A stretch of DNA of 25,939 nt, from the IMG/VR virus record IMGVR_UViG_3300042691_023925, positions 1-25,939 of that record; one strand, 5' to 3'. The notes beneath the pieces were generated by a model. That model saw only the letters and a program-made list of their open reading frames with translations, was not told the origin of the DNA and made no database searches. Below, piece after piece: positions 8,015 through 14,062 of this stretch (within the stretch, counting starts at the first letter, position 1; every line of letters starts with the position of its first letter). Source of the stretch: a virus. Made by a program: the position numbers and the translations under genes.

Positions 8015-8717
8015 CCATCCACTCCCTGCACACCTGCACCAGGGCCTCCGGCGTTCCCTCCAGCCCCCAGCGCTCCTTCGCCATCCGCATCGCGTTCAGC
8101 ACCACCTCCCGGTCATCCCACAGCAGGTTCACGCTGAAGACGTGCCGCTCATCCACCGGCCCGCTCTCCTGGGTCGCATCATCCGGCCCATCATCCTCGC
8201 CCTCGCCGGCTTCCACACCCGGCCGGCCATCCTCCGGCTCCACCCGCTCAGTCGCTGGCACTGCCGCAGCACCGGCCTGCTCGAACTGCCCCAGCTCCAG
8301 GCCATCGTGCAGCCGCGCCAGATCCGCCTCGCCGAACCCCAGCACCGCTGGGTCGATCTCAATCGCCTCGAGCTCCAGCGCCAGCAGGTCCAGATCCCAG
8401 CCCGCGTTCTCCGCCAGCTTGTTGTCCGCGATCACATAGGCCCGCCGCTGCTCAGCCGTCAGGTGGTCGAGCACCACCACTGGCACCTTGGGCAGGCCCA
8501 GCAGGCGCGCAGCTTCCAGCCGGCCATGGCCCGCCAGGATCCCATCGTCGCTGTCCACCAGGATCGGCGCCGTGAACCCGAACTCCTGGATGCTCGCCGC
8601 GATCTGCTGCACCTGCTCAGGGCTGTGCGTCCTGGCGTTGCGCTCATACGGCCGCAGCCGCTCCACCGGCCACATCTGCAGCCGCTTCGCCATCACTACA
8701 GGTTGGGTCTTGTCCAT
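7995..8717 (-). CDS. ParB/Srx-domain protein (methyltransferase-type ParB, no methyltransferase domain)
   Basis: A 240-residue protein whose first 115 residues are a ParB-like domain: VERLRPYERNARTHSPEQVQ, then GILAGHGRLEAARLLGL with AGHGR at 62-66, then RRAYVIADNKLAENAGWD. That last segment is usual in the ParB domains fused to phage and bacterial DNA methyltransferases. Here no methyltransferase follows. Instead there is an acidic low-complexity linker (VEPEDGRPGVEAGEGEDDGP) and a short C-terminal domain (HVFSVNLLWDDREVVLNAM). The ATG at 8717 has only a weak GAGG upstream; an in-frame ATG at 8693 is an alternative start. It is the first gene of the accessory operon and overlaps the cupin gene. 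Confidence 0.82.
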   Translation of the reverse strand: MDKTQPVVMAKRLQMWPVERLRPYERNARTHSPEQVQQIAASIQEFGFTAPILVDSDDGILAGHGRLEAARLLGLPKVPVVVLDHLTAEQRRAYVIADNKLAENAGWDLDLLALELEAIEIDPAVLGFGEADLARLHDGLELGQFEQAGAAAVPATERVEPEDGRPGVEAGEGEDDGPDDATQESGPVDERHVFSVNLLWDDREVVLNAMRMAKERWGLEGTPEALVQVCREWMDGREGV

Positions 8718-8779
8718 GCCTCACATACAACCACGGGGCCGCCAGAACCGGAACCGGGCTGGAACATCCTCCGGCGTCC

Positions 8780-8793
8780 TTCCTGATCAGAAA
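8780..8793. promoter_or_regulatory. Operator-like near-palindrome
   Basis: TTCCTGATCAGAAA is a 14-bp dyad with one mismatched pair around the perfect CTGATCAG. It lies 63-76 bases upstream of the ParB-like start, and is itself bracketed by GGCGT (8773-8777) and ACGCC (8794-8798). It could bind a dimeric repressor controlling the accessory operon; no regulator is assigned. Confidence 0.3.
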
Positions 8794-8952
8794 ACGCCCC
8801 AGCAGGGCCTCCCAAGGATCTCGCAATAAGGGCCTGGTTTTGAGAACCCTTGCGCTGCAATGAATCTGGAACCCACAAAAAAGGCTGGCTCTAGCGAAAA
8901 ATCGGGAGCGCGGCGCCCGCAAGGGATCGGGCTGCGGAGGACCCGAAGCCGT

Positions 8953-8963
8953 GGGGGGGGGGG
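8953..8963. repeat. Homopolymer tract of 11 G
   Basis: Eleven consecutive G on the plus strand, followed by TGGGG. Such runs are prone to slippage. It lies non-coding between two leftward genes, so length change could alter spacing of regulatory sites rather than a reading frame. Confidence 0.85.
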
Positions 8964-8996
8964 TGGGGCTAGTTCCGGTTCCGGTTCCCGCTGTGG

Positions 8997-9554
8997 TCAG
9001 GCACGGCCGTAGCCCCTACCCATGGCGCCCAGGGCCCTGAGGATGCCCGACTCGAGGGCCTCCTCGATGCGCACCTCAGTGCGTGCCTGGAGGGCAGGGG
9101 ACCACTTGCCCCCTGTGTAGATGGCATGGATGGATGGGCCATGGATCACATCGAGGGGATAGCGATCCTTGCCCTTGCGCCTGAAGGGTAGGCCTTTGGC
9201 CATGAAGCCCGACTTCACCACAGTGCGCTGGCCTCGGTAGATGCTCATGCTCAGGCCCCTGGTGGTCTGCCTGGGCTTGAACTGCATGGCCGTGATGGGC
9301 TTGCGGGAGGTGGTGATCACCGCGGTCTGGCCGCCGTCGGAGATGCGAGCAGTGGGGACGTCCTGCTTGATGCGGCCGGCGGAGAGGGAGTAGCGCTGGC
9401 CGATCGACTTGGCGAGGGTGGTGCGGCCTGCTCGGGCGGCATCACGGACGCCCATGCGAATGGCCTTGGGGATGTCCTGGGAGGAGAGCTTGGCGAGGGC
9501 CTGGGCGAGCTCGGTGTCACCGATGACGCGGGCGTTGATGTCGATGCGTGCCAT
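8997..9554 (-). CDS. Minor tail protein Z-like (GPZ family)
   Basis: A 185-residue protein resembling the lambda gpZ / prophage minor tail protein Z family. An N-terminal helical part (IPKAIRMGVRDAARAGRTTL) is followed by LAKSIGQRYSLSAGRIKQDV, the usual basic region, then beta-rich segments (QTAVITTSRKPITAMQFKPR; GFMAKGLPFRRKGKDRYPLD) and a helical end. In lambda, gpZ acts at the head-proximal tail end during tail completion. Its place here is odd: it is upstream of TerS rather than after the capsid genes. It starts six bases after the stop of the glycosidase-like gene, so the two probably form one unit. Confidence 0.72.
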   Translation of the reverse strand: MARIDINARVIGDTELAQALAKLSSQDIPKAIRMGVRDAARAGRTTLAKSIGQRYSLSAGRIKQDVPTARISDGGQTAVITTSRKPITAMQFKPRQTTRGLSMSIYRGQRTVVKSGFMAKGLPFRRKGKDRYPLDVIHGPSIHAIYTGGKWSPALQARTEVRIEEALESGILRALGAMGRGYGRA

Positions 9555-9560
9555 GGGCCC

Positions 9561-10466
9561 TCAGGTGATGGAGTCGATAAATGCCCGATCGGGGGCGAGG
9601 GAGTTGATGTTGCGGAGCATGGTGCCACGGAAGCCGTCCATGAGCCAGATGGGGCGGCCTGCGCGGGCGGCGGCCTGAAGGCCGGGGACGTTGGAGCGCA
9701 GCGCCCAGGAGTGGTCCGTGTCGAACACCTGCGGGCCCTTGAACCCGCCGACGGGGGCGGCCCCGCCAGGGGCGATCCAATCGGCGCCGGTGCGGCGCAT
9801 CCACTGCTGGCCGCCGGAGGGCTGCACGCCGCGTGCGTAGGAGACGCCCACGGGCTTGTCGGTGAGCTTCCGCACCTGCTTCACCACCCAGCCTTGAAAC
9901 CAGCCGGTGCTGGCCTTGGTGAGCTCGTTGCCGACCTCAAAGATCACGTTGTCGTAGGGCTCCAGGGTCTTGACCATCTTGCGGACGTGGGCCTTCTGGA
10001 AGCGGTTCCAGGGACCGCGAGTGTGCACGTCGTGGTGGGTCTTCGGGCCCTTGCCCCGGAACGGGTGGAACTCCCAGGCCCTCGGGAACAGGTCAGGCAG
10101 CGAGCCCTCGAAGAGCACCACCCCGGTCACCATGTCCCTCTCGTCGGCGGCGGCAACGGCCTTCTCCATGCGCCGGTAGAACTTCCCATTGAGGCTCAGG
10201 TCTTTCTTCCACGGCCCGCCTTTGACGCGGATCAGGCCAGGGTCGGCGCCAACGAACGGCGGGCTGGAATTTACGAATGCCTTGGTTTCAAGCGTCCAGA
10301 GGCGGGTGAAGTTGCCAGTGAGCTTGTCCAGGCTGGTGCGGTTGCCGTTGATCTCCTGCACCACGTCCCAGGTGTGGTTGCCGGCGAGGGTGATGGGTCG
10401 GCCGTCAACGAGGAACTGATCGCCGCGGATGGTGACGGTCACTGAAGGGTGGCGTGATGGGTCCAT
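9561..10466 (-). CDS. Glycoside-hydrolase-fold (clan GH-A-like) protein in the tail region
   Basis: A 301-residue TIM-barrel-like protein. The start resembles GH5-type enzymes (FLVDGRPITLAGNHTWDVVQ). Then come NFTRLWTLETKAF, MVTGVVLFEGSLPDL and, most telling, NVIFEVGNEL, where the Asn-Glu pair matches the acid/base site at strand 4 of clan GH-A. Strand-7 candidates FDTDHSWALRS and PIWLMDGFRG carry Asp where the nucleophile Glu is normally found, so activity is uncertain. No signal peptide is seen. The GTG at 10514 would add 16 residues without domain content; the ATG at 10466 fits the domain start, though its RBS is weak. As a tail neighbour it might degrade or bind a host surface polysaccharide. 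Confidence 0.65.
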   Translation of the reverse strand: MDPSRHPSVTVTIRGDQFLVDGRPITLAGNHTWDVVQEINGNRTSLDKLTGNFTRLWTLETKAFVNSSPPFVGADPGLIRVKGGPWKKDLSLNGKFYRRMEKAVAAADERDMVTGVVLFEGSLPDLFPRAWEFHPFRGKGPKTHHDVHTRGPWNRFQKAHVRKMVKTLEPYDNVIFEVGNELTKASTGWFQGWVVKQVRKLTDKPVGVSYARGVQPSGGQQWMRRTGADWIAPGGAAPVGGFKGPQVFDTDHSWALRSNVPGLQAAARAGRPIWLMDGFRGTMLRNINSLAPDRAFIDSIT

Positions 10467-10504
10467 GGTAGGTGGATTGGGCGGTTGCCCTACATGCCTC
10501 TCCT

Positions 10505-10534
10505 GCTGCCCCACCTGCCAGAAGGTAGGGCAGC
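10505..10534. repeat. 12-bp stem hairpin / dyad
   Basis: GCTGCCCCACCT and AGGTAGGGCAGC are separated by six bases and pair over 12 positions with one wobble. It has no T run on either side, so it is more likely an operator or an RNA structure in the leader of the leftward glycosidase/tail unit than a terminator. GTAGGG/CCCTAC motifs recur nearby (10489-10494, 10529-10534, 10572-10585, 10724-10729). Confidence 0.55.
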
Positions 10535-10771
10535 TTGAGATCGACTGCGCTGCCTGCGTTGTGCCCTTATTACCTTACCTACCCTACCTAGAAGGAATAA
10601 ATAGGAAGAATAGGGAGAGGGGGTATGGCGGGTGTAGGTTTTCCAAAGTGTGTGGCATAGGTGGGGCATAGGGCAGGAGGGGCAGCAAATAGAAAACCCC
10701 AGGCGTGGCCTGAGGTTTGAGGGTGCCCTACGTCGTTTCTGGTGTAGGCCATCAAGTAGGAGGAGAGGCAG
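10515..10771. other. Intergenic region between primase and tail unit
   Basis: A 257-base spacer, less GC-rich than its surroundings (10563-10640 has runs such as GGAATAAATAGG). It holds a terminator for the primase transcript (10687-10718), the right part of a 12-bp dyad (10505-10534) and scattered GTAGGG-like units. A leftward promoter for the glycosidase/tail genes is expected here, but no clear -35/-10 pair was found. No gene is seen. Confidence 0.55.
10687..10718 (-). terminator. Rho-independent terminator after the primase gene
   Basis: On the minus strand AAACCTCAGGC and GCCTGGGGTTT pair across a three-base loop with one mismatch, directly followed by TTTTCTATTT. It lies about 50 bases downstream of the primase stop, in the correct direction to end the replication transcript and separate it from the tail unit. 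Confidence 0.55.
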
Positions 10772-13024
10772 TCAGCTGCGGGACCACCTCCAGGCCCGCT
10801 GCCCATCGACCATGGACCTGCGACGGTCGTAACCCATCGATCGGAGGATGTCGGCCACGGCCATCTGGTCGGCCCGGGTCTGGCGCTCGACCGGTTTCTC
10901 GATGGCCTCGGAGAGGATGCGCTCGGTGGTGATCACCTCGCCAATGATGCGCTCGCTCAGCCAACGGGCGACAGCGGGCTCCCAGGGGCTGGAGACGAGG
11001 TAGGCCTCGTTCTCGGTGGTCACCTGCTGGGCCAGCTCGGGCGGGAGGTGGCTGGCGTCGCCATTGCGGTAGGCGTGGACGGCAGCGGACCAGATGGCGT
11101 CGCGTTCGGCCATCAGGGTCGGGGTGTCGATCGGGTCGAGCTCGGTGCGGGAGACAGGCACCACCCAGAAGCGGCGGTTGCCGGTGTCGTCCTGGAGGAA
11201 GCCGTTCTGGCGGTTGGTTGAGCCGACGATGATGCCGCGGCGTGGAAAGGCCTCGGTGGACTTGCCGTAGGGCACGCGGAACAGGTCGGTGGCCTGGGAG
11301 AGGAAGGCCTTCACCTGGCCGGCATGGCGGCGACCCATGATGTGGTCGAGCTCGGCCCACTCCATGATCCAGGAGCGGTGGAGCACCATCAGGTCGTCCT
11401 TTGAGGTGCAGTCGCCGAGGGCATCGGAGAAGAATGGCCCGCCGAGTGCTGACCAGAAGGATGACTTGCGGGCGCCCTGATCGCCCATGAGCACGCAGGC
11501 AGTGTCAAACTTGCTGCCAGGCTCGAAGGCGCGGCGGACAGCACCAATGAGGGTGCAGCGCAGCATGTGGTCGTAGAGGGTGGGCTGGCCGAGGGCCGCG
11601 TCTTCAGGGCGGAGGTAGGCGGTGGCCAGGCCGCCGATGTAGGCGGGGGTGATGGTGGCGGCGACGTGCTCCAGGTAGAGGGTCACCGGGTCGTAGGGGT
11701 GCTCGCGGGCCACCTGGATGAGGCAGTCGAGGGCAAGGTCCTTGGTGACCTTGAAGCCCTGCTCAGCAAGGGAGAGGTAGAAGCGCTCGGCACCTTCGAG
11801 GGGGCGGCCGTCGATCTCGATGCCCTGGGTGAAGGTGTTGAAGCGGATGCGGTCTTCGCCGGCTTGGATGCGGAGCATGGCGAGGAGCTCACCAGCTTCG
11901 AGCTTCTGCGGCTTGGCGAGGGTGGGTGCGTAAGGCGTAGAGTTCTTGGCGTCGGACTTCTGCGGTTCGTCGTCTGTAGGGGATAAGGCCGGGCCCTTGG
12001 AACGGGGCCCGGTTTTTTGTTGGGTGCGTGTGCGGGTGTGGAAGGCGAGGCGTGACTCGAGCTTGTCGAGGGGTGTGCCTGGTGTGGGGTTGCGGTTGGT
12101 GGCGCCATCGAAGCGGTGCCAGGCCTTGCGATCGTCGAAGTCCTTGGCCTTGGTTCGTGCTGCGTCGATGTGAAGGGCGAAGGCCTGTGAGGCGGTGAGG
12201 TCTGGTGTGTGGCCCTGGTGGCGGATCCATGCCTCAGTGCCCTGGAGGTCAAGGGAGAGGCGGAGCTGGTCGTCGTTCCAGCAGCCTGGGGTGCCGCCGG
12301 ATTCGACCAGCTCGCGGGAGTCGCGGGTGATGAAGTCGAGCAGCGGCAGTGTGGCGCTGCTGGGGGGTGGCGGTGGTGTGGTGGGCCTGGCGGTAAGGAG
12401 TGGGGTTGGGTCTGGCTCGGGGTCGCGCAGGAGGAGCTCGATGAGAGCGGTGGGTGCCTCGGTGAGCTGCTGATCGAGGGGGCCGCGGCCTGGCAGCCAG
12501 CGGTAGCCGGTGGTGTCGGGGTGAGCACCGATGACGACGGAGTAGTGGCCGTGCCAGCGGAGGTCGATCTGCTCAGCCTTGCCGTCGGTGCCGAGGATCT
12601 TGGTTGGCTTGCCGGTGGTGGGCTCCGGGTCGCCGGTGTACCAGTAGCGGCGGCCGCGCAGTTCGGGCCAGAAGTCTGGTGGGATGGTGTAGGCGATCTG
12701 GAAGCGGCCATCCCGGCCTGAGGTGAAGGCGAGGGACTTGGGGAGATCGCGCAGGGGGAGGCCCAGTCGTTCCAGTTGGGCGGTGGCGGAGATGCCGTCG
12801 TGATCGACGAACAGGAGGCCGCCTGATGTGGGCCCTGCGATGGCGCCGATGGCCTTGGCGCGGCCGGCGGTGATCTCGGCTGCGGCCTGCTGCTTGGTGA
12901 GCGGGTTGGACTGCCAGGCGTCCTGGTAAGCGCGCTTGCGGCCGTCGACGGCGACAAGGCCCCAGGTGGCGGGGAGCAGGGCGAGCTGATCGAGCAGCTG
13001 CTGGACGTCAGCTGGGTGTGGCAT
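10772..13024 (-). CDS. Primase-polymerase fused to VirE-family ATPase (phage replication protein)
   Basis: A 750-residue replication initiator. The N-terminal 200 residues resemble the bifunctional primase-polymerase domain: GGLLFVDHDG gives the acidic pair near residues 74-76, then TSGRDGRFQIAY and the His160 region. A Pro-rich linker and a middle region (about 200-380) follow. The C-terminal half is a VirE-type P-loop ATPase/helicase, with Walker A LMGDQGARKSS around 512-522, Walker B SWIMEWAELD at 551-560, and GNRRFWVVPV as the sensor/arginine segment near 615-624. It would open and prime phage DNA. The start overlaps the preceding small gene by 17 bases. A strong antisense terminator lies within its linker. 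Confidence 0.88.
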   Translation of the reverse strand: MPHPADVQQLLDQLALLPATWGLVAVDGRKRAYQDAWQSNPLTKQQAAAEITAGRAKAIGAIAGPTSGGLLFVDHDGISATAQLERLGLPLRDLPKSLAFTSGRDGRFQIAYTIPPDFWPELRGRRYWYTGDPEPTTGKPTKILGTDGKAEQIDLRWHGHYSVVIGAHPDTTGYRWLPGRGPLDQQLTEAPTALIELLLRDPEPDPTPLLTARPTTPPPPPSSATLPLLDFITRDSRELVESGGTPGCWNDDQLRLSLDLQGTEAWIRHQGHTPDLTASQAFALHIDAARTKAKDFDDRKAWHRFDGATNRNPTPGTPLDKLESRLAFHTRTRTQQKTGPRSKGPALSPTDDEPQKSDAKNSTPYAPTLAKPQKLEAGELLAMLRIQAGEDRIRFNTFTQGIEIDGRPLEGAERFYLSLAEQGFKVTKDLALDCLIQVAREHPYDPVTLYLEHVAATITPAYIGGLATAYLRPEDAALGQPTLYDHMLRCTLIGAVRRAFEPGSKFDTACVLMGDQGARKSSFWSALGGPFFSDALGDCTSKDDLMVLHRSWIMEWAELDHIMGRRHAGQVKAFLSQATDLFRVPYGKSTEAFPRRGIIVGSTNRQNGFLQDDTGNRRFWVVPVSRTELDPIDTPTLMAERDAIWSAAVHAYRNGDASHLPPELAQQVTTENEAYLVSSPWEPAVARWLSERIIGEVITTERILSEAIEKPVERQTRADQMAVADILRSMGYDRRRSMVDGQRAWRWSRS
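11989..12018 (+). terminator. Perfect antisense terminator inside the primase gene
   Basis: On the plus strand CCGGGCCC (11989-11996), an eight-base loop and GGGCCCGG (12005-12012) are followed by TTTTTT. This is a textbook intrinsic terminator, oriented opposite to the primase in which it sits. The coded residues (around TGPRSKGPAL) lie in a linker, so the DNA is free to hold a signal. It would stop rightward transcription entering the leftward replication module. Confidence 0.65.
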
Positions 13025-13217
13025 CGAGCTCGTCAGCGAGGCGGCGGAGTTCGTGGACGACGGCGCGTGGTGTGGGGCCTGGCATCTGCTGGAGCAGTGT
13101 GGCCCGTTGGCGGAGGTGCTCAGCGGTGCGCCGGCGCTCGTAGCCGACGCCAGCGGCCCAGGCTACGGAATCGCGCAATTCAAGGATGGCGAGGTTGGGA
13201 TCGTGGGTGGTGCTCAT
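13008..13217 (-). CDS. Hypothetical helical protein upstream of primase
   Basis: A 69-residue protein starting MSTTHDPNLAILELRDSVAW. It is mostly helical and basic, with a likely coiled pair (GYERRRTAEHLRQRATLLQQ; RAVVHELRRLADELD). No family is recognised. The ATG at 13217 overlaps the upstream stop by four bases, which decides it over the start at 13235. Its end overlaps the primase start by 17 bases, so the two are probably co-translated; an accessory role in replication is only a guess. Confidence 0.65.
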   Translation of the reverse strand: MSTTHDPNLAILELRDSVAWAAGVGYERRRTAEHLRQRATLLQQMPGPTPRAVVHELRRLADELDATPS

Positions 13218-13396
13218 GCGGGTTCGTCGTCCCATTCAGGGTCGAGGACTGCGGTGGAGAGGAGGTGCCCTGGGAGGAGTTCTTGGGCGGTGGTGATGGC
13301 TTGAGCAGGGGAGATGGCCATCAGCTTGAAGCGGATGGGTGGCTCACCGCGGCGGCGAGCAGTGACCACGTAGGGGAGGGGATCTGGATAGGTCAT
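13214..13396 (-). CDS. Hypothetical small protein
   Basis: A 60-residue protein beginning MTYPDPLPYVVTARRRGEPP. It has a beta-strand pair followed by a helix (SPAQAITTAQELLPGHLLST) and an acidic end (DPEWDDEPA). This looks like a small phage protein of the alpha-beta type that often accompanies replication genes, but the family is not recognised. It overlaps both neighbours by four bases (ATGA), which strongly supports the called start rather than the longer open frame upstream. Confidence 0.62.
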   Translation of the reverse strand: MTYPDPLPYVVTARRRGEPPIRFKLMAISPAQAITTAQELLPGHLLSTAVLDPEWDDEPA

Positions 13397-13632
13397 GCGG
13401 CCGGGTCCTGCTGCTGGGCAGCGGTGATGCGGCGGTGAAGCTGGCGCGCTTCGCGGACGGTGGCTTCGGTGACGATGTAGCCCCAGCCGCCGAAGCGGAT
13501 CTTGTGTTCGGCCCAGAGCTCGGGCTTCTCGGCCCAGGCGATGGCCAGCTCGTCGGTGGCAGCGTCGCAGTGGTTGGCGTCGCGGTAGAGCTTGCGGAGC
13601 CGGTGGAGTGCGGTTTGGGCAGTGATGGACAT
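13393..13632 (-). CDS. Hypothetical protein, replication module
   Basis: A 79-residue protein beginning MSITAQTALHRLRKLYRDAN. Helical, with a Trp-rich middle (AWAEKPELWAEHKIRFGGWG) and a basic C-terminal helix (EATVREARQLHRRITAAQQQ). No known domain is recognised. It is the first of three coupled small genes between the VRR-NUC nuclease and the primase. A 73-base gap separates it from the nuclease stop. The start at 13632 is chosen because the upstream continuation of the frame lies antisense-like over the nuclease gene. Confidence 0.6.
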   Translation of the reverse strand: MSITAQTALHRLRKLYRDANHCDAATDELAIAWAEKPELWAEHKIRFGGWGYIVTEATVREARQLHRRITAAQQQDPAA

Positions 13633-13694
13633 GGTGCGTGGGGGCAAGGTGCAGGCCCACGCTATGGGCGGCCGGTGCTGATGGGCTGCCGGTC

Positions 13695-13709
13695 GTAACC
13701 GTTCGTTAC
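13695..13709. promoter_or_regulatory. GTAAC/GTTAC dyad
   Basis: GTAAC-CGTTC-GTTAC is a 5+5 inverted repeat at the end of the nuclease gene, 63-77 bases upstream of the next small gene. On the minus strand it begins TGTAAC, like the 17-base motif in the divergent control region at 15511-15527. It may be an operator for the small-gene/primase part; support is weak. Confidence 0.3.
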
Positions 13710-14062
13710 AGACGCAGAATGGAGAGGGCGTCAGGGACGGAGCGTGCGATGCCAGCCAGGCCGCCGGCCTGCTGCACCATGGCGACGAAGGCCTGCTGCT
13801 GATCGGTGGGGCGGCCGCGGTCCTTGACCTCGATGGCGGAGAAGACGGCGACGCGCTGGCCCACCATGTCGGGGGTGATGGTGATGGTGCGCAGCCCGAT
13901 GAGGTCGGATGAGCCCGGGCAGAGGCCGTAGCGCACGAGCTGACCGCGCTGGTCACGGAGTGCGCCGACGTTGTTGCGCCAGAGGCGGGCGGTGCCGCCG
14001 CCGGCAGATGCAGCCAGCTGTATCTCGGACTGGATGCGCCGCTCATCCGAACGCTCTGCCAT
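13706..14062 (-). CDS. VRR-NUC domain nuclease
   Basis: A 118-residue PD-(D/E)XK nuclease of the VRR-NUC family, the small phage type related to Holliday junction-type resolvases. The motif order is complete: Glu13 in an early helix, CPGSSDLIGL with Asp53, FSAIEVKDRGRPT with Glu78 and Lys80, then DQQQAFVAMVQQAGG, the conserved Gln helix. It would cut branched replication or recombination intermediates. The ATG at 14062 lies inside the helicase C-terminus, giving a 20-base overlap. A longer upstream frame lacks domain content. Confidence 0.85.
   Translation of the reverse strand: MAERSDERRIQSEIQLAASAGGGTARLWRNNVGALRDQRGQLVRYGLCPGSSDLIGLRTITITPDMVGQRVAVFSAIEVKDRGRPTDQQQAFVAMVQQAGGLAGIARSVPDALSILRL

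Larger units (their letters stand above)
8745..8987. repeat. 13-bp perfect inverted repeat flanking the spacer
   Basis: GAACCGGAACCGG at 8745-8757 is the exact reverse complement of CCGGTTCCGGTTC at 8975-8987, with 217 bases between. The arms are built of a simple TTCCGG unit, so chance is not excluded. An invertible regulatory segment or a recombination scar are possible readings. Confidence 0.6.
8718..8996. other. Intergenic control/junction region
   Basis: A 279-base non-coding spacer between the tail Z-like gene and the ParB-like gene, both on the minus strand. It holds an 11-G run (8953-8963), TTCCGG direct repeats at 8973-8988, a 13-bp inverted repeat (8745-8757 with 8975-8987), and a near-palindrome around CTGATCAG (8780-8793). 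I could not find a convincing sigma-70 promoter. A short minus-strand open frame here has no protein-like features and is not called. Confidence 0.6.

Noticed and set aside
8866-8900. Possible terminator near the A6/T6 run
   Set aside because: The bases before the T run on the minus strand do not form a stem longer than three pairs.
8644-8922. A 92-codon minus-strand frame in the spacer before the ParB gene
   Set aside because: Basic, low-similarity composition with no RBS, and its end overlaps the ParB gene in another frame.
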